Below are positions 37,750 to 45,579 of a DNA stretch of 49,554 bases, in pieces. How positions within the stretch are numbered: the first letter of the stretch is position 1; every line of letters begins with the position of its first letter. The stretch is taken from contig JACKHS010000023.1 of NCBI GenBank assembly GCA_020638875.1, forward strand, positions 1 through 49,554, written 5' to 3'. This stretch comes from Planctomycetota bacterium. Lineage in GTDB: Bacteria; Planctomycetota; UBA1135; GCA-002686595. A program made the position numbers and the translations under genes. A model generated the notes under the pieces. The model made no database searches, had not been told where the DNA came from, and worked only from the letters and a program-made list of their open reading frames with translations.

Positions 37750-38459
37750 GGCGCGCTCGGCTGGGCGCGGGCGCCGCGGGCGCGGGGGCTCCCGAGCTCG
37801 ACGGCGGGGGCGACGGCCAGCGCCGCCTCGACGCCGCGGCGCGAGGCCGGAGCGGGGGAGCCCAGGATCGCCTCGACCTGCGCCAGCAGGGCGGCGTCCT
37901 CGTCCTGCGGCGGCGCGGGGCGCGTCGGCGCCAGCACGACCTCGTCGAGGTCCTCCAGGTCGTCCTGGTCCGCGAGGTCGTCGCTGCCGGCGAACAGGTC
38001 GACGTCCGCCTCGGCCTCGGCCTCGGGCACGCTAGCCGCGGGGCCGGCCGCCGGCACCTCGCTGAGGGCGCGCAGGAGCGCGAGCTCGAGCGGCGCCGGC
38101 CACCAGCGCGCGCCCGGCAGGCCGCGCAGCACGCGCGCCGAGGTGCGCCCCGGCTCGTCGCCGAACAGGTGCAGCTCGAAGCTCGGGTGGTCGTGCACGA
38201 AGCGCCGCACCAGGCCCAGGTCCTCGGCCGGAAGAACGTCGGTATCCAGCAGCAACCTGCCGGATCCTGCGAATTCGCAAAGGAGCGCGCCCAAGTCCTC
38301 CGCCTGCTCGAGGTGCGGGGCGTCCCCTTCGCGGGGCTCGTCCGAGGGATCCTGGAGGAGCGCGCGGAAGAGCGGGAAGGCCTCCTCCAAGCGCTGCCCG
38401 GGGCCGAGCAGGAGAGTCCAGGGGCGGCCCCCCGAGGGAGTGCCGCGATCGGACGTCAT
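37560..38459 (-). CDS. Sensor/pseudo-receiver N-terminal part of a kinase-like gene, apparently frameshifted
   Basis: It starts at ATG 38459 and reads well to about residue 235, then turns into composition-driven nonsense while the other frame takes over. The first 140 residues look like a receiver-fold domain lacking normal phosphorylation motifs (LLLDTDVLPAEDLGLVRRF, ELHLFGDEPG). An acidic linker and an alanine/proline-rich segment follow. The switch of frame is best placed near 37717-37740, where a GGGGG run lies; a single-base change would join both parts into about 465 residues. It could be a sequencing error, a true mutation or programmed slippage. The gene is divergent from the GT2 pair. 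Confidence 0.55.
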   Translation of the reverse strand: MTSDRGTPSGGRPWTLLLGPGQRLEEAFPLFRALLQDPSDEPREGDAPHLEQAEDLGALLCEFAGSGRLLLDTDVLPAEDLGLVRRFVHDHPSFELHLFGDEPGRTSARVLRGLPGARWWPAPLELALLRALSEVPAAGPAASVPEAEAEADVDLFAGSDDLADQDDLEDLDEVVLAPTRPAPPQDEDAALLAQVEAILGSPAPASRRGVEAALAVAPAVELGSPRARGARAQPSAPCAAPAPAARPRPRPTSSTRWPTSPTSCSASTWASTSRAAKPASASARRRRDGSTSSPRRSRA

Positions 38460-38641
38460 AGCGCGCTCATCGTACTCTCTGGGGGCCAGCGCTCAAGCCC
38501 GGCGGTATCGTCTCGGAGCCGGGAGCGCGCCTCCCGGGCCGCCGGCCCGGCCCCCGGGCGCGCAGCTTCCCGCCGGTTCGGGCTCCATGCGACGCGCGGA
38601 GGGGCCGAAAGAACCTGCGAGCCCCGTCCCGAGCTTCCCCC
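38460..38641. promoter_or_regulatory. Divergent region between the regulator operon and the GT2 pair
   Basis: This 182-bp GC-rich gap has several inverted repeats. Only weak -10-like sequences are visible, such as TATCGT near 38502. I looked for a -24/-12 sigma-54 motif (GG and GC ten bases apart in the right context) and found no convincing match on either strand. Confidence 0.3.
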
Positions 38642-39655
38642 GTGACCGCCGACCCGTCCGCCGCCCCCCGCCCGTCCGCCGAGCCCGTCGAGGTCTCGGT
38701 GGTCGTGCCCGTGCTCGACGAGGAGCCCAACCTGCGCCCGCTGCACGCGGAGATCCGGGCGGCCCTCGAGCCGACCGGGCGCACCTGGGAGGTGGTCTAC
38801 GTCGACGACGGCTCGCGCGACGGTTCGCTGCGCGTGATGCTCGAGCTCTGGCACGCGGACCCGCACGTGCGCGTGGTGCAGTTCAAGAAGCGCTGCGGTC
38901 AGACCTCGGCCATGGCGGCCGGCTTCGACCAGTCGCGCGGGCGCGTCGTGGTGACGCTCGACGGCGACCTGCAGAACGACCCGGCCGACATCCCGCGCCT
39001 GCTCGAGCGCATCGAGGCCGGGGCCGACATCGTGGCCGGCTGGCGCAAGCACCGCCACGACGGCTTCTTCCTGCGCAAGGTGCCCTCGCGCGTCGCGAAC
39101 CGCCTGATCGGCTTCGTGACGCGCACGCGCATCCACGACACCGGCTGCAGCCTCAAGGCCTTCCGCCGCGAGCTCGTCGAGAACCTGCCGATCTACGCCG
39201 AGCAGCACCGCTTCCTGCCGGCGATGTCGCGCGGCAGCGGCGCGCGCGTGGAGGAGCTGGTGGTGAACCACCGGCCGCGGCGCTTCGGGCGCAGCAAGTA
39301 CGGCCTCGGCCGCGCCGCGCGCGTCGTGCTCGACCTCATGACGGTGAAGATGATCACCTCCTTCTCGCAGCACCCGCTGCAGTACTTCGCGGCCATCGGC
39401 GTGCCCTTCAGCTTGGCGACGCTCGCGCTGTGCGCGGCGGCCGTACGCGTGGGCGTGGCCGGTCCCGAGCAGCGCGGACTCGCGCAGATCCTGGGCCTCG
39501 CGTTCCTGCTGGCGTTCTCGGCCAGCGTCTACTTCTTCCTGCTCGGCCTGCTCGCCGAGCTGGTGATCAAGGCCAGCGACCTGCACGGCAGCGAGCGCGG
39601 CCGACGGCTGGCGACGGCCGAGGTCGGCGCGGGAGGACGCGATGGTCGTGGATGA
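38642..39655 (+). CDS. Family 2 glycosyltransferase, polyprenyl-phosphate type (GtrB/DPM-like)
   Basis: A 337-residue GT2 enzyme from GTG 38642 that likely moves a sugar from a nucleotide donor to a lipid-phosphate carrier. It has SVVVPVLDEEPNL, YVDDGSRDGS, the DxD motif in TLDGDLQNDP (Asp107, Asp109), HDTGCSLKAFRRE and HRPRRFGRSKYG, all typical of the DPM1/GtrB group. Two C-terminal membrane helices (about 255-310) complete the GtrB layout. The gene overlaps the next GT2 gene by 14 bp. Donor sugar unknown. Confidence 0.9.
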   Translation: MTADPSAAPRPSAEPVEVSVVVPVLDEEPNLRPLHAEIRAALEPTGRTWEVVYVDDGSRDGSLRVMLELWHADPHVRVVQFKKRCGQTSAMAAGFDQSRGRVVVTLDGDLQNDPADIPRLLERIEAGADIVAGWRKHRHDGFFLRKVPSRVANRLIGFVTRTRIHDTGCSLKAFRRELVENLPIYAEQHRFLPAMSRGSGARVEELVVNHRPRRFGRSKYGLGRAARVVLDLMTVKMITSFSQHPLQYFAAIGVPFSLATLALCAAAVRVGVAGPEQRGLAQILGLAFLLAFSASVYFFLLGLLAELVIKASDLHGSERGRRLATAEVGAGGRDGRG

Positions 39656-40667
39656 GCCCCGGCCCGCCGCGCAGGACGCGGTCGCCGTCGACGAGGTCCA
39701 CAGCGCGTCGCTCGACAGCGCGCAGGCGCTCGACGTGACGCTCGTCGTGCCGGTCGTCACCGCCGACGGGCGCGTGGGCGAGGTGATCGAGGCGCTCGGC
39801 CGCGAGCTCGACGCGCTGGGCAAGACGTGGGAGTGCATCGCCGTGTTCGACGGCTGCCGCGGCCCCGCGTGGGAGGAGGCGCTGCGCCTCGCGCGCGCGG
39901 GGCGCGGCAACGTGCGCGCGGTCGGCTTCCAGCAGCCGTTCGGCCAGGCCGCGTGCCTCTCGAAGGCGCTCGAGTACGCGCGCGGCGCGGTGATCGTCAC
40001 CTCGCCGCAGTACCTGCAGATCGACCCGCACGAGATCGGCCCGCTGCTCGCCAAGGTCGACGAGGGCGCCGACTTCGCCGCGCCGTGGCGCCACCCGCGC
40101 GTGGACCCCTGGCTGAACCGCGTCCAGTCGGCGCTGTTCAACCGCATCATGCGGCGCATCATCAAGGCGCCGTTCCACGACCTGAACTGCTACTTCCGCG
40201 CCATCCGGCGCGACGTGCTGGCGGACATGGCCATCTACGGCGACATGTACCGCTTCCTGCCGGTGATCGTGTACCGCCAGGGCTACCGCGTCGAGGAGGT
40301 CCAGGTCCGCCACATGCAGGAGTGGGGCGGCGACGGCTGGTTCGGCTTCGGCGTGTACGTGCGCCGCTTCCTCGACATCCTGGGCGTCGTCTTCCTGACG
40401 CACTTCACGCTCAAGCCGCTGCGCTTCTTCGGCACGCTGGGCGCGATCTTCGCGCTGAGCGGCGCCGGCGTGCTGGTGGGCATGGGCGTGCGCTGGCTCG
40501 TGCAGGGCGGCGACTTCATGGCCTCGCCCGCGCTGTTCCTGATGGGCGTGCTGTTGTTCGTGCTCGGCGTGCAGGTGATCGGGTTCGGCCTGGTGGGGGA
40601 GATCATCATCTACACCCAGGCCCGCAACCTGCGCGAGTACCGCATCGAGCGCGTCTACGAGAAGTAG
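39642..40667 (+). CDS. GT2 paralogue lacking the DxD motif
   Basis: A 341-residue relative of the preceding gene with GGGAGG at 39631-39636 before its ATG. The fold and distal motifs are kept: HDLNCYFRAIRRDVL, the segment IYGDMYRFLP, VEEVQVRHM, and two C-terminal membrane helices (about 265-325). The donor-site motifs are replaced: DDGSRDGS reads FDGCRGPA, and the DxD segment reads TSPQYLQIDP (about 120-129). It therefore probably does not bind a metal-nucleotide sugar in the normal way. It may be a structural or regulatory partner of the upstream enzyme, or a GT2 subgroup with a different chemistry. Confidence 0.83.
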   Translation: MVVDEPRPAAQDAVAVDEVHSASLDSAQALDVTLVVPVVTADGRVGEVIEALGRELDALGKTWECIAVFDGCRGPAWEEALRLARAGRGNVRAVGFQQPFGQAACLSKALEYARGAVIVTSPQYLQIDPHEIGPLLAKVDEGADFAAPWRHPRVDPWLNRVQSALFNRIMRRIIKAPFHDLNCYFRAIRRDVLADMAIYGDMYRFLPVIVYRQGYRVEEVQVRHMQEWGGDGWFGFGVYVRRFLDILGVVFLTHFTLKPLRFFGTLGAIFALSGAGVLVGMGVRWLVQGGDFMASPALFLMGVLLFVLGVQVIGFGLVGEIIIYTQARNLREYRIERVYEK

Positions 40668-40668
40668 C

Positions 40669-41223
40669 TCAGCCGCGCGCCAGGATCGCGTCCACCGCGG
40701 CGCCGAGGTCGGCGGCGGCGAAGCACGCGGCGCTCTCGCGCGCGAGGCGATCGGGCTTGCCCGTCGCGACCAGCACCGCGCGCGTCCCGGCGGCCAGGCC
40801 GGCCTCCACGTCGCGCAGCGAGTCGCCCACGGTCCAGCTCGCGCCGAGGTCGAGGTCGTGCTCGCGCGCGGCGCGCACCAGCATGCCCGGCAGCGGTTTG
40901 CGGCAGTCGCAGTCCTTGCGGTACGCGTCGGGGCCGACCGTCGGGTGGTGCGGGCAGTAGTAGTACGCGTCGACGCGCGCGCCCGCGGCGGCCAGCAGCT
41001 CGTCGAGCCGCGCGTGGATGCGGCCGAGCTGCGCCTCGTCGAGCTTGCCGCGCGCCACGCCGCTCTGGTTGGTGATCACGACGACGACGCGCGCGGCCTC
41101 GTTGAGGCGCCGCACGGCGGCGGCCGCGCCGGGCAGCAGCACCAGCTCCTCGGGCCGCGTGAGGAAGTCGACCTCGGCGTTGAGCGTGCCGTCGCGATCC
41201 AGGAAGACGGCCGGCCGGCTCAC
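40669..41223 (-). CDS. gmhB: HAD phosphatase, heptose-bisphosphate phosphatase-like
   Basis: A 184-residue HAD-superfamily phosphatase of the GmhB/histidinol-phosphatase type. GTG start at 41223 overlaps the stop of the upstream lipoprotein gene (GTGA). It has the nucleophile motif LDRDGTLN (Asp9, Asp11), ITNQSGVARG, the zinc-binding loop CPHHP followed by CDCRKP, and GDSLRDVEAG. Expected reaction: removal of the C7 phosphate of heptose-1,7-bisphosphate. No other heptose genes are here, so another sugar phosphate is possible. It ends one base before the convergent GT2 stop. Confidence 0.85.
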   Translation of the reverse strand: MSRPAVFLDRDGTLNAEVDFLTRPEELVLLPGAAAAVRRLNEAARVVVVITNQSGVARGKLDEAQLGRIHARLDELLAAAGARVDAYYYCPHHPTVGPDAYRKDCDCRKPLPGMLVRAAREHDLDLGASWTVGDSLRDVEAGLAAGTRAVLVATGKPDRLARESAACFAAADLGAAVDAILARG

Positions 41224-41627
41224 AGGTCGGCCAGGCGCTTGAGGTGCACGTGGATGCGCGCCGGCTCGAGCTCGTTGCGCCGCTCGACCGGCGTCACGAA
41301 CTGGTCGAGGTTGATCCAGAGCGGGAAGTCGTACGTGTGCGGACCGACCGAGGCCTCGCTCCAGAACCAGGTGTCGTTGTACGGGTCCGGCACCAGGCGC
41401 CGCGCGGCCGGCGCGTAGCCGGGCTTCTCGAGCGTGATGACCTGCTCGCGCTTGTCGAGCGCGATCTTGCACGGCGTCGAGAAGCCGGAGGCGACGCCGT
41501 CGACGAGCACCATCGCTCCCGGCGGCGTGCTCGAGAGGTGCACCGCCTCGTAGTCGTGGTAGGTGACGCAGCTCGCGGCCAGGGCCAGGAGCGGGGCGGT
41601 GAGGAGCTTGCGGGCGCGGCGGCTCAT
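41220..41627 (-). CDS. PEGA-domain lipoprotein
   Basis: A 135-residue predicted lipoprotein with lipobox AASC (Cys20). The PEGA-like part is HLSSTPPGAMVLVDGVASG, then STPCKIALDKREQVITLEKPGY, a small beta-domain often found in surface proteins. The C-terminal 50 residues are rich in aromatic and proline residues (NDTWFWSE, TYDFPLWINLDQF). It is cotranscribed with the HAD phosphatase gene by a 4-bp overlap. Function unknown; envelope-associated by its signal. Confidence 0.8.
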   Translation of the reverse strand: MSRRARKLLTAPLLALAASCVTYHDYEAVHLSSTPPGAMVLVDGVASGFSTPCKIALDKREQVITLEKPGYAPAARRLVPDPYNDTWFWSEASVGPHTYDFPLWINLDQFVTPVERRNELEPARIHVHLKRLADL

Positions 41628-41694
41628 GGGGAGATTCTGGCCTTCGAGTGCAGGCCTGCAAGACCCGGGGTCGAGAGCGTTGTTGCCTTCGTCG

Positions 41695-41713
41695 GCAGGC
41701 TTTGGAAGCCTGC
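41695..41713 (+). other. Hairpin upstream of the GT39-like gene
   Basis: GCAGGCT (41695-41701) and AGCCTGC (41707-41713) form a 7-bp stem with a 5-nt loop, ending 15 nt before the ATG at 41729. It lies in the 101-bp gap between divergent genes. It could be part of the 5' leader; nothing shows its role. Confidence 0.35.
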
Positions 41714-41728
41714 TGAAGCCCCGCGTCC

Positions 41729-43156
41729 ATGTCCGCCGCCCCCCCTCCCGACCTCGCCCCCGGCGCGACCTGCCGCGGCCCGCGCATCGTCCTCGCGCTC
41801 GCGTTGTGCGTGGGCCTCCTGCGCTTCTGGCGCCTGGGGACGTGGAGCTACTGGATCGACGAGGCGTACACGGTGGCCGACTGGAGCGCGGCCGTCGCGC
41901 GCGGCGGGGTGTGGAACCCGCTGGGCTACCGCGCGCTGCGCGCCGCGACGGCGCTCCTGGGCGGCGAGCTCAGCGAGTGGAAGCTGCGCGCGCTGCCGGC
42001 GCTCGCGGGCTGGCTGGCCGTGCCGCTGGCGTACTGGGCCCTGCGCCCGGCGTTCGGCCGGCCGCGCGCGGCGTGGTCCGCGCTGCTGCTCGCGCTGAGC
42101 TCGTGGCTCGTCTTCTGGTCGCAGACCGGCCGCTTCTACACCTTGGCGCTGCTGCTCTCGCTGGCGGGCGCGGGCCTCGTGCTGCGCGCGGTGCGCAGCG
42201 GGCGCGCGGCGCGCGGCATCGGCGGCTTCCTCGTGGCGGCGGCCGCGGCCGCGTTCCACCCGACGGCGGCGCTCCTGCTGCCGGGGCTCGTCGCGGCGCC
42301 CTTCGTCGTCGCGGGGCGCGGCGGGCACGGCGCGGGCGACGCCCGCCGCGTGGGCCGCGCGCTGCTCGTCGCGGTCCTCGTCTGCGGCGTGCTCGCGCTG
42401 CCCTGGACGTGGAGCACGCTCGTGCAGCACGCGACGCAGAAACACACCGCGGACCTGCTGTCGGGTCCGCTGCACCTCGCGCTGACCGTGGGCTACTTCG
42501 TCACGCCCGCGGTGGGCGCCGCGGCGCTGCTCGGGGCGCTGCGCGCCTGGCGGACGCGCGAGGCGGCCGGCCTGTTCGCGGCGACGCTCGTGGCGACGAC
42601 GCTGCTGGCGGCGCTCGCGCTCTCGGGCGTGGCGCTGATGACGGCGCAGTACGTGCTCGCCGCGTTGCCCTGGGTGCTGGCGCTCGCGTTGCAGCCGCTC
42701 GCGGAGGGCGGGCGCGGAGCGCGCACCCTGGCGCTCGTGCTCGCGTTGGCGCTCGCGGCCGACCTCGGGCTGTACTTCACCTCGCGCGGCGGCGAGCGTC
42801 CGCGCTGGCGCGAGGCCTACGCGTACGTCGACGCGCGGCGCGAGCCCGGCGACCTCGTGCTCGGCATGGCCGCGCCCATCGGCGAGCTGTACCTGGGCGC
42901 GGCGGGCGCCGACCCGCGCGTGCCGCTCGAGGTCGCGCCGCTGGGGGACTGGTTCCCCGACGGGCCGCGGCGTTGGAGCCGGCAGCCGCGGCGCACGTGG
43001 GTCGTGCTGCGCCCGCAGTGGCTCGCGAGCCTCGCGCCGCGTGACCGCGCCGATCTCGAGGCCTGGCTCGCCGCGGACGCGCGCCTCGCGCGCCGCTTCC
43101 CGGTCGAGATGGAAGGCCGCGACCTCGACCTCGAGGTCTGGCTGCGCGAGCCCTGA
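41729..43156 (+). CDS. GT39/ArnT-like membrane glycosyltransferase
   Basis: A 475-residue polytopic membrane protein with about ten hydrophobic segments. The first periplasmic loop has WSYWIDEAYTVADW with the acidic pair typical of GT39/GT83 enzymes, which use polyprenyl-phosphate sugars. The soluble C-terminal 120 residues include WREAYAYVDARREPGDLVL. GtrB-like enzymes produce such polyprenyl-phosphate donors, and the GT2 pair 1 kb upstream is therefore a plausible supplier. Acceptor unknown. It converges on efp with only 17 bp between stops. Confidence 0.8.
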   Translation: MSAAPPPDLAPGATCRGPRIVLALALCVGLLRFWRLGTWSYWIDEAYTVADWSAAVARGGVWNPLGYRALRAATALLGGELSEWKLRALPALAGWLAVPLAYWALRPAFGRPRAAWSALLLALSSWLVFWSQTGRFYTLALLLSLAGAGLVLRAVRSGRAARGIGGFLVAAAAAAFHPTAALLLPGLVAAPFVVAGRGGHGAGDARRVGRALLVAVLVCGVLALPWTWSTLVQHATQKHTADLLSGPLHLALTVGYFVTPAVGAAALLGALRAWRTREAAGLFAATLVATTLLAALALSGVALMTAQYVLAALPWVLALALQPLAEGGRGARTLALVLALALAADLGLYFTSRGGERPRWREAYAYVDARREPGDLVLGMAAPIGELYLGAAGADPRVPLEVAPLGDWFPDGPRRWSRQPRRTWVVLRPQWLASLAPRDRADLEAWLAADARLARRFPVEMEGRDLDLEVWLREP

Positions 43157-43173
43157 GGGCCCGCGCGCCGGCG

Positions 43174-43743
43174 CTACTCGGAGGCGCGCCCCATGAAGTC
43201 GCCGTTGTCGGTGCTGATCTTGATCAGCTCGCCGACCTTGATGTGCAGCGGGACCTTGACCTGCAGGCCGGTCTCGACGACGGCGTCCTTCTTGACGTTC
43301 GTGGCGGTGTTGCCCTTCACCGCGATCTCGCACTCGGTGACCTCGAGCACGACGCTCGGCGGCAGCGCGAGGCCGATCGGGCGGTTCTCGTGGAAGGTCA
43401 CCTCGACGCTGGTGTTCTCCTTCACGTAGCCCATCGAGTCGGCCGCGAGGTCGGACGGCAGCGGGAACTGCTCGAACGACTCCTCGTCCATGAAGATGGA
43501 GTCGCCGTTGCCCTCGCGGTAGAGGTACTGGCACTTCTTGCGCTCGAGGAAGGCGACCTCGAAGGTGTCCCCGGAACCGGCGCGGATCTGCCCCGCGGAG
43601 CCGGTCTTCAGGCTCTTCGTCTTCATCTGGATGATGGCGCGAAGGTTGCCCGGGGTGTGGTGCTTGTACTCGGTGATGAGGAGCAGGTCGCCGTCCTTCT
43701 CGATGACGGTGCCCTTGCGCAGTTCGGTGGCTCGAGCGCTCAT
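43174..43743 (-). CDS. efp: Elongation factor P
   Basis: It relieves ribosome stalling at polyproline stretches. The 189-residue protein has all three domains: an N-terminal KOW-like part, OB domains, and the conserved end VPLHIKVGELIKISTDNGDF. The tip loop that enters the peptidyl-transferase centre reads HHTPGNLRA, so the residue aligned with the modified Lys34 of E. coli is Asn33. It thus cannot carry beta-lysyl-lysine, and no arginine is there for rhamnosylation. Many proteins in this window are proline-rich, so a working factor is expected. It lies downstream of rpoN but has its own candidate promoter (TACCCT at 43816-43811). Confidence 0.94.
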   Translation of the reverse strand: MSARATELRKGTVIEKDGDLLLITEYKHHTPGNLRAIIQMKTKSLKTGSAGQIRAGSGDTFEVAFLERKKCQYLYREGNGDSIFMDEESFEQFPLPSDLAADSMGYVKENTSVEVTFHENRPIGLALPPSVVLEVTECEIAVKGNTATNVKKDAVVETGLQVKVPLHIKVGELIKISTDNGDFMGRASE

Positions 43744-43810
43744 GGGAGCTGGAGTCGCGTCGCGTCGCTGGGTTGAGGGTCGGGGCGTTCGCCGAATCGG
43801 CGGGCGGAAG

Positions 43811-43816
43811 AGGGTA
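43811..43816 (-). promoter_or_regulatory. Possible -10 element of efp
   Basis: TACCCT read on the minus strand, about 68 nt before the efp ATG at 43743. It is a TAnnnT match; the -35 region is unclear. Confidence 0.3.
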
Positions 43817-43844
43817 GCAGCGCGAGGCGCCGCTCGGGGGGGCG

Positions 43845-43863
43845 CGCGGCGAAAACCGCCGCG
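43845..43863 (-). terminator. Hairpin after rpoN
   Basis: CGCGGCG (43845-43851) and CGCCGCG (43857-43863) form a 7-bp stem with a 5-nt loop, 8 bp past the rpoN stop. It is the likely rpoN terminator, without a clear T-tract. Confidence 0.45.
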
Positions 43864-43871
43864 GTCGCGCG

Positions 43872-45374
43872 TCAGAAGGCCTTGCGCACGCTCGACGAGG
43901 GGATGTCGAGCAGCTTGCGGTACTTGGTGACCGTGCGGCGCGCGATCTTGACGTTGTGCTTCTCGAACAGGCGCTTGGCGAGCTCCTCGTCGGAGAGCGG
44001 GTGCTCGGGATCCTCGTCCTCGACGAGGCGCTTGATGTACTGCTGGATCGAGACCTGACTGGCCACCTCGCCGGTGCCCTTGGTCGTGCCGCCCGTGAAG
44101 AAGAACTTCAGCGGGAAGATGCCGCGCGGGGTCTGCGCGTACTTGCCGCTGACCGCGCGACTGACGGTGGAGATGTGCACGCCGACCTCGTCGGCGACCT
44201 CCTGCATGCGCAGCGGCTGCAGCGCGGTGAGGCCCTTCTCGAGGAAGGGCCGCTGGTGGCGGAAGATCACCACGGCGATGCGCTCGAGCGTGCTCTGCCG
44301 CTGCGCGACCGCGTCGATGAACCAGCGCGCGGACTCGAGCCGCTTCTTCAGCCAGACCTGCGCCTCGTCGCCCTTCTGCGAGGACTCGAGCAGGCGCCGG
44401 TAGGTGGGCGAGAGCTGCAGGCGCGGCACGCGCTCGCGGTCGAGGCGCACGACGTACTCGCCGTCGACGAGCTCGACGATCACGTCGGGCAGGATCACCG
44501 AGGCCGTCGAGCCGCCGTACTGCGCGCCGGGCGCCGGGTCGAGGCGCTTGAGGTGCTCGAGCGCCTCCTTGATCTCGTCGAGCGACGCGCCGGTGGCCTT
44601 CGCGATGCGCGGCAGGCGGTTCTGCTGGACGTCCTCGAGGTGGTCGCTGACGATCGCGCGCAGCAGCGGGTCCTCCTGCTCGAAGTGGTCGATCTGCAGC
44701 AGCAGCGCCTCGCGCAGGTCGCGCGCGCCGAGCGCCGGGTGGATCAGGCCGCGCAGGCGGATCAGCACGGCGTTCAGCTCCTCGGGCGAGACCTCGTCGT
44801 CGCCGGGCTCGTCGCCGGGCGCGGGCGGCAGCTCCTGGCCCTCCTCGCCGCGGTGCAGGAAGGCCAGCGGGCAGTCGGCCGCGAGCTCCTCGATGCCGTC
44901 CTGCAGGTAGCCGCGCTCGTCGAGCGAGGAGATCACGAACTCGGCGATGGCGCGCTCGCGGTCGGTCAGGTCGAGGAAGGCGAGCTCCTCGTGCATGGCC
45001 TCGGCCATCGAGTGCGGCTCGTCGGGCGCGTTCGCCAGCGCCGCCAGCTTGCGGTCGCCCTCGTCGCCGTCGCCCGACGTGGCGCGCGTGCCGTCGCCGA
45101 AGTCGCGCTGGATGCGCTCGAGGTCGTCGAGCATGCGCTCGACGGCGGCGCTGTCGCTGTCGCGGTTCTCGCTCGGCTCGCGCGGGCCGCCCTCGGCCTC
45201 CGCCTCGGCCTCGCGCGGCGCCTCCTCGAGCATCGGGTTCTCCACCAGCTCCTGGTCGATGCGCTCGAGGAGGTCGAGCGCGCCGAGCTGCAGGATCTTC
45301 ATGGCCTGGATCATCTGCGGCGACTGCACGAGTCGCTGATCCAGGCGAGCGGATTGGTGGAGGCCGAGCTTCAA
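43872..45374 (-). CDS. rpoN: RNA polymerase sigma-54 factor
   Basis: It directs RNA polymerase to -24/-12 promoters and depends on AAA+ activators, two of which lie in this window. I choose the TTG at 45374, giving 500 residues with the typical start MKLGLHQSARLDQRLVQ. The longer frame to TTG 45419 begins right beside a TATACT -10 element and should not be transcribed. The order is the glutamine/leucine-rich activator-interaction region with PQMIQAMKILQL, an acidic linker (about 60-110), the core-binding domain, the helix-turn-helix (VGVHISTVSRAVSGKY) and the RpoN box ARRTVTKYRKLL near the C-terminus. Confidence 0.93.
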   Translation of the reverse strand: MKLGLHQSARLDQRLVQSPQMIQAMKILQLGALDLLERIDQELVENPMLEEAPREAEAEAEGGPREPSENRDSDSAAVERMLDDLERIQRDFGDGTRATSGDGDEGDRKLAALANAPDEPHSMAEAMHEELAFLDLTDRERAIAEFVISSLDERGYLQDGIEELAADCPLAFLHRGEEGQELPPAPGDEPGDDEVSPEELNAVLIRLRGLIHPALGARDLREALLLQIDHFEQEDPLLRAIVSDHLEDVQQNRLPRIAKATGASLDEIKEALEHLKRLDPAPGAQYGGSTASVILPDVIVELVDGEYVVRLDRERVPRLQLSPTYRRLLESSQKGDEAQVWLKKRLESARWFIDAVAQRQSTLERIAVVIFRHQRPFLEKGLTALQPLRMQEVADEVGVHISTVSRAVSGKYAQTPRGIFPLKFFFTGGTTKGTGEVASQVSIQQYIKRLVEDEDPEHPLSDEELAKRLFEKHNVKIARRTVTKYRKLLDIPSSSVRKAF

Positions 45375-45419
45375 GGCGAGGGGGGCGGCGGCGGCGCGAG
45401 GCGCGCGAAGCGATCGCAA

Positions 45420-45425
45420 AGTATA
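45420..45425 (-). promoter_or_regulatory. -10 element of rpoN
   Basis: TATACT on the minus strand, the best -10 match in the window, about 45 nt before the chosen TTG start of rpoN. The -35 region is GC-rich and not recognisable. Confidence 0.5.
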
Positions 45426-45579
45426 GGACCGGTCCGGCCCCGAGGCTCCCGCCCGCCGCTCGGCTTTCTGCTGCGGGTGCCGCGCGTGACGCCCGCGGGG
45501 TCGAGAGCGGGCGCGCGGCCCCCCGCGCGGGCAGCGCGTCGGCGGCGCGCGTTCGCGCGCGTGCCGCGTGCGCGCGCGC
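45426..45579. other. Hairpin-rich gap between rpoN and the upstream gene
   Basis: The gap includes a 6-bp stem CGCGCG/CGCGCG (45546-45551 with 45556-45561) closed by TTCG on the plus strand, and adjacent alternating GC runs. It could stop transcription of the minus-strand gene ending at 45580. No coding signal is seen. Confidence 0.35.

Noticed and set aside
38460..38641. Sigma-54 promoter between the regulator operon and the GT2 pair
   Set aside because: No TGGC-type -24 and TGC-type -12 at the required spacing could be found on either strand by eye.
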